From assembly GCF_000737765.1 (NCBI RefSeq), contig NZ_JPRI01000004.1, forward strand, positions 371,674 to 435,673: a stretch of DNA of 64,000 bases. The letters run 5' to 3'. This document shows, in pieces, positions 26,126-34,977 of this stretch (its first letter is position 1; every line of letters begins with the position of its first letter). The DNA comes from Chryseobacterium vrystaatense. GTDB taxonomy: Bacteria > Bacteroidota > Bacteroidia > Flavobacteriales > Weeksellaceae. The position numbers were made by a program, and so were the translations under genes. The notes under the pieces were generated by a model. That model was given only the letters and a program-made list of their open reading frames with translations, had not been told where the DNA came from and did no database searches.

Positions 26126-27379
26126 TTATAATCCAAGACCTTTTCTTTCGTCACCACCCATTAATATTTCAACAGGGTTGTCGATACCTTCTTTTACCGC
26201 TACAAGGAATCCTACAGATTCTTTTCCATCGATAATTCTGTGGTCATAAGACATCGCCACATACATCATTGGTCTGATTACGACCTGCCCGTCAACCGCT
26301 ACCGGTCTCTGGATGATATTGTGCATTCCTAAGATTGCAGACTGTGGAGGGTTGATAATTGGTGTAGACAACATAGATCCAAAAGTACCACCGTTTGTAA
26401 TAGTGAACGTACCACCAGTCATTTCATCAACAGTAATTTTACCGTCTCTTACTTTGGTAGCAAGATCTTTAATATTGGCTTCAACTCCACTGAAAGACAT
26501 GTTTTCAGCATTTCTCAATACCGGAACCATCAATCCTTTAGGACCAGATACTGCAATAGAAATATCGCAGAAATCATAGTTGATTTTGAAATCTCCGTCG
26601 ATAGATGCATTTACATCAGGATACATTTGTAATGCTCTTGTTACTGCTTTTGTAAAGAAAGACATAAAGCCTAATCCTACGCCATGCTTCTGAGCAAATT
26701 CTTCTTTATATAATTTTCTTAATCTGAAGATTTCAGACATATCAACTTCGTTGAAAGTCGTCAACATTGCTGTTTCGTTCTTTACAGATACTAATCTTGA
26801 AGCAATTTTTCTTCTAAGAACTGAAAGTTTAGTTGTTGTAGTAGTTCTTGCACCTGTTGCAGTAGAAGGAGTTCCACCCAAAGCAGGTACAGCAGCCAAT
26901 TCTGCGTCTGTTTTAGTGATTCTTCCATCTCTTCCGCTTCCGGAAACCTGTCCTGTCTGAATACCTTTCTCATCAAGGATCTTCTTAGCTGCAGGAGATG
27001 GTGCTCCTGTTGCATAAGTCTGCGGAGCCGGTGTAGGAGCTGGTTTCGGAGCTTCCTGTTTAGCTGGTTCAGCAGCTTTCGGAGCTTCTTCCTGTTTTGG
27101 AGCTTCAGCAGCAGGTGCGCTTCCGCCTGCAGGTCTAGGAGCATCCACATCAATTAAACAAACTACCTGGCCAACCTGTACAACATCACCCTCTTCAGCT
27201 TTTAACGTGATTACACCGCTTTGTTCTGCAGGCAATTCAAGAGTTGCTTTATCTGAGTCTACTTCTGCGATGGGCTGATCTTTTTCTACGTAATCACCAT
27301 CTTTCACAAGCCAAGTTGCAATTTCAACTTCTGTAATGGATTCTCCCGGTGAAGGAACTTTCATTTCTAAAACTGACAT
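26126..27379 (-). CDS. sucB: Dihydrolipoamide succinyltransferase (E2 of 2-oxoglutarate dehydrogenase)
   Basis: Transfers the succinyl group from E1-bound ThDP to CoA in the TCA cycle. The lipoyl domain carries Lys44 (DSDKATLEL), an Ala/Pro/Glu-rich linker follows, then the peripheral subunit-binding domain ([15 protein letters not shown]) and the catalytic core with DHRIIDG (His380, Asp384). Length is 417. It follows sucA by 40 bases on the same strand, which fixes the substrate as oxoglutarate. Confidence 0.96.
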   Translation of the reverse strand: MSVLEMKVPSPGESITEVEIATWLVKDGDYVEKDQPIAEVDSDKATLELPAEQSGVITLKAEEGDVVQVGQVVCLIDVDAPRPAGGSAPAAEAPKQEEAPKAAEPAKQEAPKPAPTPAPQTYATGAPSPAAKKILDEKGIQTGQVSGSGRDGRITKTDAELAAVPALGGTPSTATGARTTTTTKLSVLRRKIASRLVSVKNETAMLTTFNEVDMSEIFRLRKLYKEEFAQKHGVGLGFMSFFTKAVTRALQMYPDVNASIDGDFKINYDFCDISIAVSGPKGLMVPVLRNAENMSFSGVEANIKDLATKVRDGKITVDEMTGGTFTITNGGTFGSMLSTPIINPPQSAILGMHNIIQRPVAVDGQVVIRPMMYVAMSYDHRIIDGKESVGFLVAVKEGIDNPVEILMGGDERKGLGL

Positions 27380-27419
27380 ATTGAGTATTTTTTATTTTTT
27401 AATTGGGTATTCTTCTTAA

Positions 27420-30236
27420 TTATACGGTAACGGGTCTTTTTACAGGAGCATCATCTCTGTCGAAAACTCTGTTGATCACTGCATTTTGACTTTTCTCAAA
27501 CATTTTGTGGCTTCCAGGAGCAGGAGCACCACTTGGTACCGGAGCTACAACCTGGATTCCTGTATCTCTGAAGTTTCTCAGGATATAAGACCATGCACCC
27601 ATGTTTTCAGGTTCTTCCTGAGCCCAGATCAACTGTGTCCTGTTCTCATATTTGCTGAAGATCGCATCTAATGTTTCTGTCTGAAGCGGATATAGCTGCT
27701 CCAATCTTACCAATGCAATATTTTCACAGTTAAGTTCTTCTTTCTTAGCTAATAATTCAAAGTATAATTTACCTGAACACAATACTAATTTTTCTACTTT
27801 TTTAGGATCTGCTGTAGGATCGTCCAATATTGGCTGGAATGAACCATTAGCAAAATCTTCCAATGGAGAAACCACTTTTGGATGTCTCAACAGAGATTTA
27901 GGACTCATTACGATCAACGGCTTTCTGAATGTCCATTTAAGCTGTCTTCTTAACAAGTGGAAATAGTTTGCTGGTGAAGTTACATTCGCTACCACCATAT
28001 TTTCATTCGCACAAAGCGTTAAGAATCTTTCTAATCTTGCTGAAGAGTGTTCCGCACCCTGACCTTCTGAACCATGAGGTAATAACATCACCAATCCGTC
28101 CTGAATTTTCCACTTCTCTTCTGCTGCAGCCAGATACTGATCAACAATAATCTGAGCACCATTGACAAAGTCTCCGAACTGAGCTTCCCAGATCGTCAGT
28201 GTATTTGGTGATACCATTGCATATCCGTAATCGAAACCTAAAACTCCGTATTCTGAAAGGTGAGAGTTGAATACATCAAATCTACTTTCTGATACGTGTC
28301 TTAAAGGGATATACTCTTCTTCTGTATCTTCAGTTTTTACTACCGCATGTCTGTGAGAGAATGTTCCTCTTTCCACATCTTCTCCGGATATTCTTACGTT
28401 GTGCCCTTCCACAAGAAGTGTAGCATATGCCAACCATTCTCCAAGAGCCCAGTCTAATGAATTTCCTTCGATAGCCTTAACACGGTTATCAAACAGTCTT
28501 GTAATTTTATTGATAAACTTTTTATCAGCTGGAAGAGACGACATTTTAATAGCCAGTTCTTTAAGCTTTTCCAAGTCATATTTTGTATCTACAGGAATCT
28601 GAACCGCCCCTCTCTTTCCGATAGGATAATTAACCCAGTCATCTGCCATGAAAAGATCCATTACATTCTTCTCGATCTCTTTGGAAGCATCAAAGTCTTT
28701 ATCTAAAAGTACTTTGAAATCTGATTCCATTTTTGCGATCACGTCATTAGAAGTAATGCTGTCCTTAAGTAATTTATCTTTATAAATTTCTCTCGGATTT
28801 GGATGTTTTGAAATTAATTTATACAAATTAGGCTGTGTGAATCTAGGCTCATCACCTTCGTTGTGCCCATATTTTCTGTATCCTAATAAATCGATATAAA
28901 CGTCCTTACCAAACTTAGCTCTGAAATCTGCTGCAAAATGCATGGCATGTACTACCGCCTCAGCATCATCAGCATTGACGTGCATTACAGGAGATTCCGT
29001 TACTTTTGCAATATCTGTACAGTATGTAGATGATCTTGCATCTGCATAGTTTGTTGTAAATGAAACCTGATTGTTAACAACGATATGAACAGTTCCTCCT
29101 GTTTTATATCCTTCCAGAGTCATCATCTGAGCAACTTCATAAGCAATACCCTGACCGGCAATAGCACCGTCACCATGGATTACAATAGGAAGTATCTTAG
29201 AACCGTCTCCTTTGTATTTGTCATCTATCTTTGCACGGCAAATCCCTTCTACAAGAGCTGCTACAGTTTCAAGGTGAGATGGATTCGGAGTAAGGTTGAT
29301 CGCTACTTCTTCTCCAGAAGCAGTTTTCACTTTTTTAGATGATCCTAAGTGATATTTAACGTCACCTGAGAATACATCCTCTTCAAATTCTTTTCCTTCA
29401 AATTCTGAGAAGATTTGCTTGTAAGACTTTCCAAAAATATTTGACAATACGTTTAGTCTTCCTCTGTGAGCCATTCCCAAAACAACTTCATCCACTCCCA
29501 ATTGAGAAGATCTTGAAATCAACTGGTCCAGTGCAGGAATCAACGTTTCACCTCCTTCAAGGGAGAATCTTTTCTGCCCTACAAATTTGGTATGAAGATA
29601 GTTTTCAAAAGCTACTGCCTGATTTAATTTTAATAAAATCTCAGTTTTTTCATTAGCAGAAAGACTTGGGTGATTTTCATTCACCTGAAGCCATTTTTTA
29701 ATGAAATCTTTTTCTTCAACATTGTTGATGTACGTGTATTCAACACCGATAGAATCACAGTAGATGCTATCCAGGTGCTTGATAAGATCCTGTAATGTTG
29801 CAGGTTCTTTCATACCTGTTTCAACAGCACAGTTGAATTTTGTATTTAAGTCCTCCTTGCTAAGCCCGAAGTTTTCGATGTCTAAAGTAGGGGTGTAATG
29901 TCTTCTTTCTCTAACTGGGTTTGTCTTTGTGAACAAGTGCCCTCTCGTTCTGTAAGCCTCAATAAGGTTTACTACCTTGAATTCTTTTTTGATGTGCTCA
30001 GGAACCTCTCCGCTTGTTACTGCCTGAGAAATCTGCTGTACTGCCGGAGCAGTGCTGGCTGGTGCCTGGATGTATTGGATGTTATCGTCATCTCCATAGT
30101 TCTCCAAAGCAAAATCGAAACCTTGAAAAAAGGCTTTCCATGATGGCTCCAAAGAATCCGGGAATTTTAAGTATTGTTGGTATAAATCCTCAATTAACTG
30201 AGAATGAGCTGCGTTTAGGAATGAAAATCTGTCCAT
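27420..30236 (-). CDS. sucA: 2-oxoglutarate dehydrogenase E1
   Basis: The ThDP-dependent decarboxylase of the complex, 938 residues. The ThDP motif region GDGAIAGQG (near 354) and the conserved GHNEGDEPRFTQP (near 457) are present, and the C-terminal transketolase-type domain ends with EEPENMGAW. The N-terminal SFLNAAHSQLIEDLYQQY is the E2-binding helix of this family. It is the first gene of sucAB. Codon use does not stand out from its neighbours. Confidence 0.97.
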   Translation of the reverse strand: MDRFSFLNAAHSQLIEDLYQQYLKFPDSLEPSWKAFFQGFDFALENYGDDDNIQYIQAPASTAPAVQQISQAVTSGEVPEHIKKEFKVVNLIEAYRTRGHLFTKTNPVRERRHYTPTLDIENFGLSKEDLNTKFNCAVETGMKEPATLQDLIKHLDSIYCDSIGVEYTYINNVEEKDFIKKWLQVNENHPSLSANEKTEILLKLNQAVAFENYLHTKFVGQKRFSLEGGETLIPALDQLISRSSQLGVDEVVLGMAHRGRLNVLSNIFGKSYKQIFSEFEGKEFEEDVFSGDVKYHLGSSKKVKTASGEEVAINLTPNPSHLETVAALVEGICRAKIDDKYKGDGSKILPIVIHGDGAIAGQGIAYEVAQMMTLEGYKTGGTVHIVVNNQVSFTTNYADARSSTYCTDIAKVTESPVMHVNADDAEAVVHAMHFAADFRAKFGKDVYIDLLGYRKYGHNEGDEPRFTQPNLYKLISKHPNPREIYKDKLLKDSITSNDVIAKMESDFKVLLDKDFDASKEIEKNVMDLFMADDWVNYPIGKRGAVQIPVDTKYDLEKLKELAIKMSSLPADKKFINKITRLFDNRVKAIEGNSLDWALGEWLAYATLLVEGHNVRISGEDVERGTFSHRHAVVKTEDTEEEYIPLRHVSESRFDVFNSHLSEYGVLGFDYGYAMVSPNTLTIWEAQFGDFVNGAQIIVDQYLAAAEEKWKIQDGLVMLLPHGSEGQGAEHSSARLERFLTLCANENMVVANVTSPANYFHLLRRQLKWTFRKPLIVMSPKSLLRHPKVVSPLEDFANGSFQPILDDPTADPKKVEKLVLCSGKLYFELLAKKEELNCENIALVRLEQLYPLQTETLDAIFSKYENRTQLIWAQEEPENMGAWSYILRNFRDTGIQVVAPVPSGAPAPGSHKMFEKSQNAVINRVFDRDDAPVKRPVTV

Positions 30237-30325
30237 TATTACAGTTTATCTATTATTAAAATTTATTTGTAGAATTAATCCTCAAATTTAATAAAAAAAA
30301 CCGAGTTAAGACAGCCTGAGACCGT

Positions 30326-30360
30326 TAAAAAAAATTAAGAAAAAAATTAAGAAAAAAAAA
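30326..30360. repeat. A-rich low-complexity direct repeat
   Basis: The unit ATTAAGAAAAAA is repeated imperfectly in tandem between sucA and the SRPBCC gene. It lies just past the stop codon of the latter and is prone to length change. Confidence 0.6.
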
Positions 30361-31401
30361 TCACTTAAACACTGATAATGAGAGCTTCATGTTTACGTCC
30401 TGTCCTTCAATCGGACGTTCAATAAAGGTAATACGGATATCACCGAAGCGCATTTCATCTTTTTTCGCCTTCTGAATCAGTTGCTGAACTGCCTTTATTC
30501 TTCCCTCATAGTTTCCTTTGTAGTACATCACATAATTTTGAGAAGGATTTATTGTGCGGAAATTGAAATTATTATCCGTAACTCCTATCTTTTTGGAAAG
30601 CGGAATTCCGAGAAAGTAAGAAACCTCTTTGTCTTTATAGTTATCGGCATCAGTGATCAGTATGGGAAAGCCGAATTCATCGTCTTTTTTGCCAAGATCC
30701 ATCGTGGTATAGTTATAAATTTTACTGTAATTCATAACGATATTTTTATAGAGCGTTTCTTTCTTGTTTGATGTACTTACGTTGATTCCCAGAAGCAGTT
30801 TATCTTCTTCATTTTCTACCATCAGACTGTCATATTTAATGGAAGCCATCTGGTTATCTTTTTCAACTTTATTACCCAGAACATTTTTCAGATTGACCAT
30901 GCTTTTGGTGATATTTTCAGCAAATCGGTCTTCTGTCCAGAAGTTTTCCACTCTTCTCAGTACGGAGAGCTTGGGAGTATGTACATACCAGGTGATTTTT
31001 GTTTTTTCAGCAGAAAGGACTTTGAACTGAACATCAACGACTGTAGGATTTTCATTTCTGTCCTCAAAAAGCTGATACCGTAAGCTCTTTTCAGGGTTCT
31101 CATAACGGATGAACATTTCCCCGTCTGTATCATTTTTAGGATCTACATAACTGATTGCACTTCCCTGCCCTTCATAAGGGGTATAATAATCAATATCGAT
31201 AGACTGTGAACTCGTAAAAAAGTTGTTCCAGCGCGTAAAATGCTGTAGATTATTAAACTGGGAAAAGACTTTATCAATGGGATAATCAATCTCTTTCTCT
31301 ATCTTAAAGTCCTTGTTTTCATCTACAAAATAATACATGGAAGCAGCATAAGCTCCCACCATTAAAACAAGAATCACGGCTGTTATTTTAAAAAAACGCA
31401 T
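30361..31401 (-). CDS. Membrane-anchored SRPBCC / GyrI-like domain protein
   Basis: A 346-residue protein with one N-terminal membrane helix (about 5-24), then a polyketide-cyclase-like START (SRPBCC) domain (YPIDKVFSQFNNLQHFTRWN, about 38-170), and a C-terminal region resembling GyrI-like effector-binding domains. Such pairs may bind hydrophobic ligands; none is known. An upstream in-frame TTG at 31419 is rejected because the bases after it form the -7 box TACTTTTG; the first ATG is at 31401. Confidence 0.82.
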   Translation of the reverse strand: MRFFKITAVILVLMVGAYAASMYYFVDENKDFKIEKEIDYPIDKVFSQFNNLQHFTRWNNFFTSSQSIDIDYYTPYEGQGSAISYVDPKNDTDGEMFIRYENPEKSLRYQLFEDRNENPTVVDVQFKVLSAEKTKITWYVHTPKLSVLRRVENFWTEDRFAENITKSMVNLKNVLGNKVEKDNQMASIKYDSLMVENEEDKLLLGINVSTSNKKETLYKNIVMNYSKIYNYTTMDLGKKDDEFGFPILITDADNYKDKEVSYFLGIPLSKKIGVTDNNFNFRTINPSQNYVMYYKGNYEGRIKAVQQLIQKAKKDEMRFGDIRITFIERPIEGQDVNMKLSLSVFK

Positions 31402-31405
31402 CGCA

Positions 31406-31413
31406 CAAAAGTA
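31406..31413 (-). promoter_or_regulatory. -7 promoter box abutting the SRPBCC start codon
   Basis: TACTTTTG on the minus strand, four bases before ATG. The message is predicted to be leaderless. Confidence 0.55.
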
Positions 31414-31423
31414 ATACAAATAA

Positions 31424-31453
31424 AAAAAGTGACCAATATATTGATCACTCTTG
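31424..31453 (-). terminator. Terminator of the glycogen operon
   Basis: AGTGA, C/A mismatch, CAATATATTG, mismatch, TCACT; T-run on the minus strand. It is 144 bases after glgC. Confidence 0.75.
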
Positions 31454-31593
31454 TTTTATGTTTAACATTAATAGACATAATTAAAGTTAGAGGCGGAAGA
31501 TTGAAGCTACCATTTGATCATTTAATTTGTAATAATTCTCTATCTGATTTATTCTAAAAGTTTCAAAAATATGTTTCATCTTCTGCCTTTCTT

Positions 31594-32862
31594 TCAGCCG
31601 ATATGCGTTCCTGAAGGAAGAATGGCTCCTTTCTTCACTACCACAATTCCATCCTGAACGGAATGGGTTCCATAATCGCCATCCGGAAGATGTTTTCCAC
31701 CGATGATCTTCACATTATCACCAATATAGCAGTTTTTGTCAAGGATAGCTTTTTCTATATAGCAGTATTTTCCGATTCCCATGTTTGGGCGTCCACTTCT
31801 GTCGTTAATGACAATTTCAGTCGTATTCTGGTAGAAATCAGCACCCATTACATAAGAGTTGACAATGGTACTTCCTTTATCTATTCTTGTTCTGTTTCCG
31901 ATCACTGAATTTTCGATCTTATCTGCCATGATAATGCATCCGTCTCCAAAAACAGCTTTACTTACATAAGAACCGTTGATTTTTGAAGGAGGAAGCATTC
32001 TCGCTCTTGTGTAGATCGGCGAAGAAGAAAACAGATTAAACTGCGGAAGATCCTGGCAGAGATCCAGATTCGCTTCATAAAACGACTCTATCGTTCCGAT
32101 ATCTGTCCAGTATCCCTCGTACTGATAACTCAATGTTTTATACTTCCCTATCGAATTGGGAATAATATCTTTTCCGAAGTCATCACCCGCTCCGTCTTCA
32201 AACATTTTTTTAAGAATCGTTCTTGTGAAAATATAAATTCCCATAGAAGCCAGATATTCTTTCCCCTTATGCTTGTTTTCTTCTGAAACTTCGGATTTCA
32301 GGCTCTCAAGAATATCATAATCAGGTTTTTCATAAAAAGATGTGATATTTCCGTCATCATCAGACTTTAAGATCCCAAATCCTGTCGCATCTTTTGCCAC
32401 TACAGGAATGGTAGCAATCGTCACGTCGCCTCCATTTTCAATATGAAAATCCAGCATTTCCTTGAAATCCATCTGATAGAGCTGATCACCGGAAAGAATT
32501 AGAATATAATCATAATCATATTTTTCCAGGTGCTTCATCGATTGACGAACCGCATCTGCTGTTCCCTGATACCAGCTTTCATTTTCCACATTCTGCTCTG
32601 CCGCAAGAATATCTACAAAACCTTTGCTGAAGATATCAAAGTGATAAGAATTCTTGATATGTGAATTTAACGAAGCCGAGTTAAACTGCGTTAAAACAAG
32701 AATTTTATTGAGTCCCGAGTTCAGACAGTTAGAAATAGGAATATCTACCAGCCTGTATTTTCCCGCAATAGGAACTGCCGGTTTTGACCTCGAATACGTT
32801 AACGGGAATAATCTTGTCCCTCTGCCGCCTCCCAACACAATGGAGATTACATTTCGTTTCAT
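31594..32862 (-). CDS. glgC: Glucose-1-phosphate adenylyltransferase
   Basis: Makes ADP-glucose, the committed step of bacterial glycogen synthesis. The nucleotide motif GGGRGTRLFPLT (11-22), FVDILAAEQ and WYQGTADAV are typical of GlgC, and the C-terminal left-handed beta-helix carries the allosteric region. Length 422 matches the family. It is the last gene of glgB-glgA-lipoprotein-glgC, 16 bases after the lipoprotein gene. Confidence 0.96.
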   Translation of the reverse strand: MKRNVISIVLGGGRGTRLFPLTYSRSKPAVPIAGKYRLVDIPISNCLNSGLNKILVLTQFNSASLNSHIKNSYHFDIFSKGFVDILAAEQNVENESWYQGTADAVRQSMKHLEKYDYDYILILSGDQLYQMDFKEMLDFHIENGGDVTIATIPVVAKDATGFGILKSDDDGNITSFYEKPDYDILESLKSEVSEENKHKGKEYLASMGIYIFTRTILKKMFEDGAGDDFGKDIIPNSIGKYKTLSYQYEGYWTDIGTIESFYEANLDLCQDLPQFNLFSSSPIYTRARMLPPSKINGSYVSKAVFGDGCIIMADKIENSVIGNRTRIDKGSTIVNSYVMGADFYQNTTEIVINDRSGRPNMGIGKYCYIEKAILDKNCYIGDNVKIIGGKHLPDGDYGTHSVQDGIVVVKKGAILPSGTHIG

Positions 32863-32878
32863 AAATATATTGCGTTTT

Positions 32879-33439
32879 TTATTGAATTAAAGTTACTGTT
32901 CGTTTATTAATATCCACTCTCACTTTACAACAGTTTTTCCTGTTAAAGTCTTCATCAAAACTGTAAACAGCTGCTTCATATATTCCGGGAGTTTTTGACT
33001 GTATAATGTCTTTATCCACTCCGTCGATTTCTATATTGCACTGTTTAAGTTTATCTCTAAATATTTTGTTTGTAATCAAAACATCCATCACATCTACTCT
33101 CTTCATCGCAAAATCCTGAAGATCTCTTTCATATCTTTCTTTCCAGTCCCTGCCATATTTGCTTTCTAAATTTGCATACGTTCTGTTATTTTCAGCGGCA
33201 ACACTATCCATCAGTTTCTGCGTGACTTCGCAGCCGGCAACATCAACTTGCAAAATTTTCCATTTTTCGGAAATACCATCTGACAATATCTGTCTTTCGG
33301 TGTTGGGAAGTCCATACGTCAAAATCTTATCATAAAGATGATCAGGTATAGTATTTTCTTTTTCGGAAGAACTACCGTCTTTTCCCTTACAGCAAATCAA
33401 TGCCAGAGCTATCATTCCAAAAAGAAAATATCTTGTCAT
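32879..33439 (-). CDS. Lipoprotein of unknown function inside the glg operon
   Basis: A 186-residue protein with a hydrophobic signal and a lipobox (LALICC, Cys16 or Cys17), then a Ser/Glu/Lys-rich linker. The mature part (about 30-186) is mixed helix and strand with no motif I recognise; two later Cys (KNCCKV) may matter. It lies one base from glgA and 16 from glgC, so it is in the glycogen operon, yet a periplasmic or outer-membrane lipoprotein has no obvious task in cytoplasmic glycogen synthesis. Confidence 0.78.
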   Translation of the reverse strand: MTRYFLFGMIALALICCKGKDGSSSEKENTIPDHLYDKILTYGLPNTERQILSDGISEKWKILQVDVAGCEVTQKLMDSVAAENNRTYANLESKYGRDWKERYERDLQDFAMKRVDVMDVLITNKIFRDKLKQCNIEIDGVDKDIIQSKTPGIYEAAVYSFDEDFNRKNCCKVRVDINKRTVTLIQ

Positions 33440-33440
33440 A

Positions 33441-34865
33441 TCAGCTATTGTATAAAGCTATATATTTTTCCGCAGACTTCTCCCAAGCAAAATCAAAATT
33501 CATGTTGGCATGGATAAGATCCTTCATAACACCTTTCTGATTATAAATTCCCATTGCTCTGTTCATTGCATGAACGATATCATCAACTCCCGGATACGTA
33601 AAATTAAGTCCCGCTCCTCCTGTTGAAATATCTTCTACCGTATCTCTCAACCCTCCGGTATATCTTACCACAGGAACCGTACCATATCTCATCGAATACA
33701 TCTGATTAAGCCCGCAAGGCTCTACCCTGGAAGGCATCAGCAGAAAATCTGCAGAGGCATAAATCTTATGGGAAAGATGCTCTTTATAGCCCAGATCCAA
33801 TGCAAAATTGGTATATGTATGCTGGTATTCTTTAAGTTTATTTTCAATATAACTGTTTCCGGAACCTAGGATCATAATATTTAATGAACCATAACTTTGC
33901 TTAATGCTCTTCCATACAACATCAGGCAGGAAATCTGCTCCTTTTTCTGCAGCAAACCTACCTATAAAAGCAAATAAAGGCAGTTCAGGTTTCAAACCAT
34001 ATTCTTTGCAAAGCTTTTCTTTATTTTTCTTCTTTTGTGCAACGGCATTTTTAATATTAAAATTGAAATCCAGCATCGGGTCCGTTTCAGGGTCCCATAC
34101 TTCGGTATCTATTCCGTTGATAATTCCATAGGCTTTCCCAAATTCCTCACGTACCAGACTTTCCAGTCCGCGGAAGCTGACAAACAGTTCTTCAAGATAA
34201 CCTTCAGAAACAGTTGTAAAAGCATGGGAACATTTGATCATACTTGCCAGAGGATTTATATACCCGTTCCAGTCCATGAGTCCCCATTTATAGGAATCAA
34301 AAGAAGGCATATAATTCGCCATATTCCAGCTCATCATTCCCTGATACTCTCCATTATGGATCGTTCCTATTGTTTTTACCCCTTTTAAAAAATCAAATTC
34401 AGGGCAATGCTGTGTCATAAAAGGCACCAATCCCGTGTGATAGTCGTGACAATGAAGTACATCCGGACGAATTTTCATGGCAGTCAGCCAATGAAGCACA
34501 CCATTTTGAAAAGCCAGAAACTGGAAACTTTCATCCTGGTAACCGTATGGATTTTCTCTGTCTAAAAGCCCTGGAATTTTAACCATATACAATTCAAATC
34601 CAAAAACATCCGTCTTTTCTTTCATCACCTGAACCTGCAGCATATCCGGTCCCTGATGAATAAAGCCATCAAAAACTATGTCAAATTCATGATCGTGAAC
34701 AAATTTTTTGTTGTACCATGGCATGACCACCTTAGCATCAATGCCTTTCATTTTATTCTGATATTTCGGCAACGCTCCTACAACGTCCGCTAAACCACCT
34801 ACTTTAGCCACCGGATAACATTCTGTACTTAAGTGATATATTACCATCGTATTTTCCTTACTCAT
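33441..34865 (-). CDS. glgA: Glycogen synthase (GT5)
   Basis: Adds glucose from ADP-glucose to the non-reducing end of alpha-1,4-glucan. The ADP-glucose lysine motif KVGGLADVVGALP begins at residue 21, and the C-terminal half has RVEPCGLNQMYSMRYGTVPVV with the catalytic Glu of the retaining GT-B fold. Length 474 is usual. An ATG at residue 7 would put the KVGG motif at the more usual distance from the start and is equally possible. Confidence 0.95.
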   Translation of the reverse strand: MSKENTMVIYHLSTECYPVAKVGGLADVVGALPKYQNKMKGIDAKVVMPWYNKKFVHDHEFDIVFDGFIHQGPDMLQVQVMKEKTDVFGFELYMVKIPGLLDRENPYGYQDESFQFLAFQNGVLHWLTAMKIRPDVLHCHDYHTGLVPFMTQHCPEFDFLKGVKTIGTIHNGEYQGMMSWNMANYMPSFDSYKWGLMDWNGYINPLASMIKCSHAFTTVSEGYLEELFVSFRGLESLVREEFGKAYGIINGIDTEVWDPETDPMLDFNFNIKNAVAQKKKNKEKLCKEYGLKPELPLFAFIGRFAAEKGADFLPDVVWKSIKQSYGSLNIMILGSGNSYIENKLKEYQHTYTNFALDLGYKEHLSHKIYASADFLLMPSRVEPCGLNQMYSMRYGTVPVVRYTGGLRDTVEDISTGGAGLNFTYPGVDDIVHAMNRAMGIYNQKGVMKDLIHANMNFDFAWEKSAEKYIALYNS

Positions 34866-34977
34866 TTCTAAATATCATTTGTTTTTTTATTCTGACTGTT
34901 CTTCTATCAAAATTCAGATTGATCACATCAATTTCTATTTCATCACAGTCTTTTTTCTAAAACATCTAAAATATGAA

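Noticed and set aside
27486..30259. Several open frames antisense to sucA
   Set aside because: They mirror the codon pattern of the real gene, have no start signals or domain, and sucA is unmistakable.
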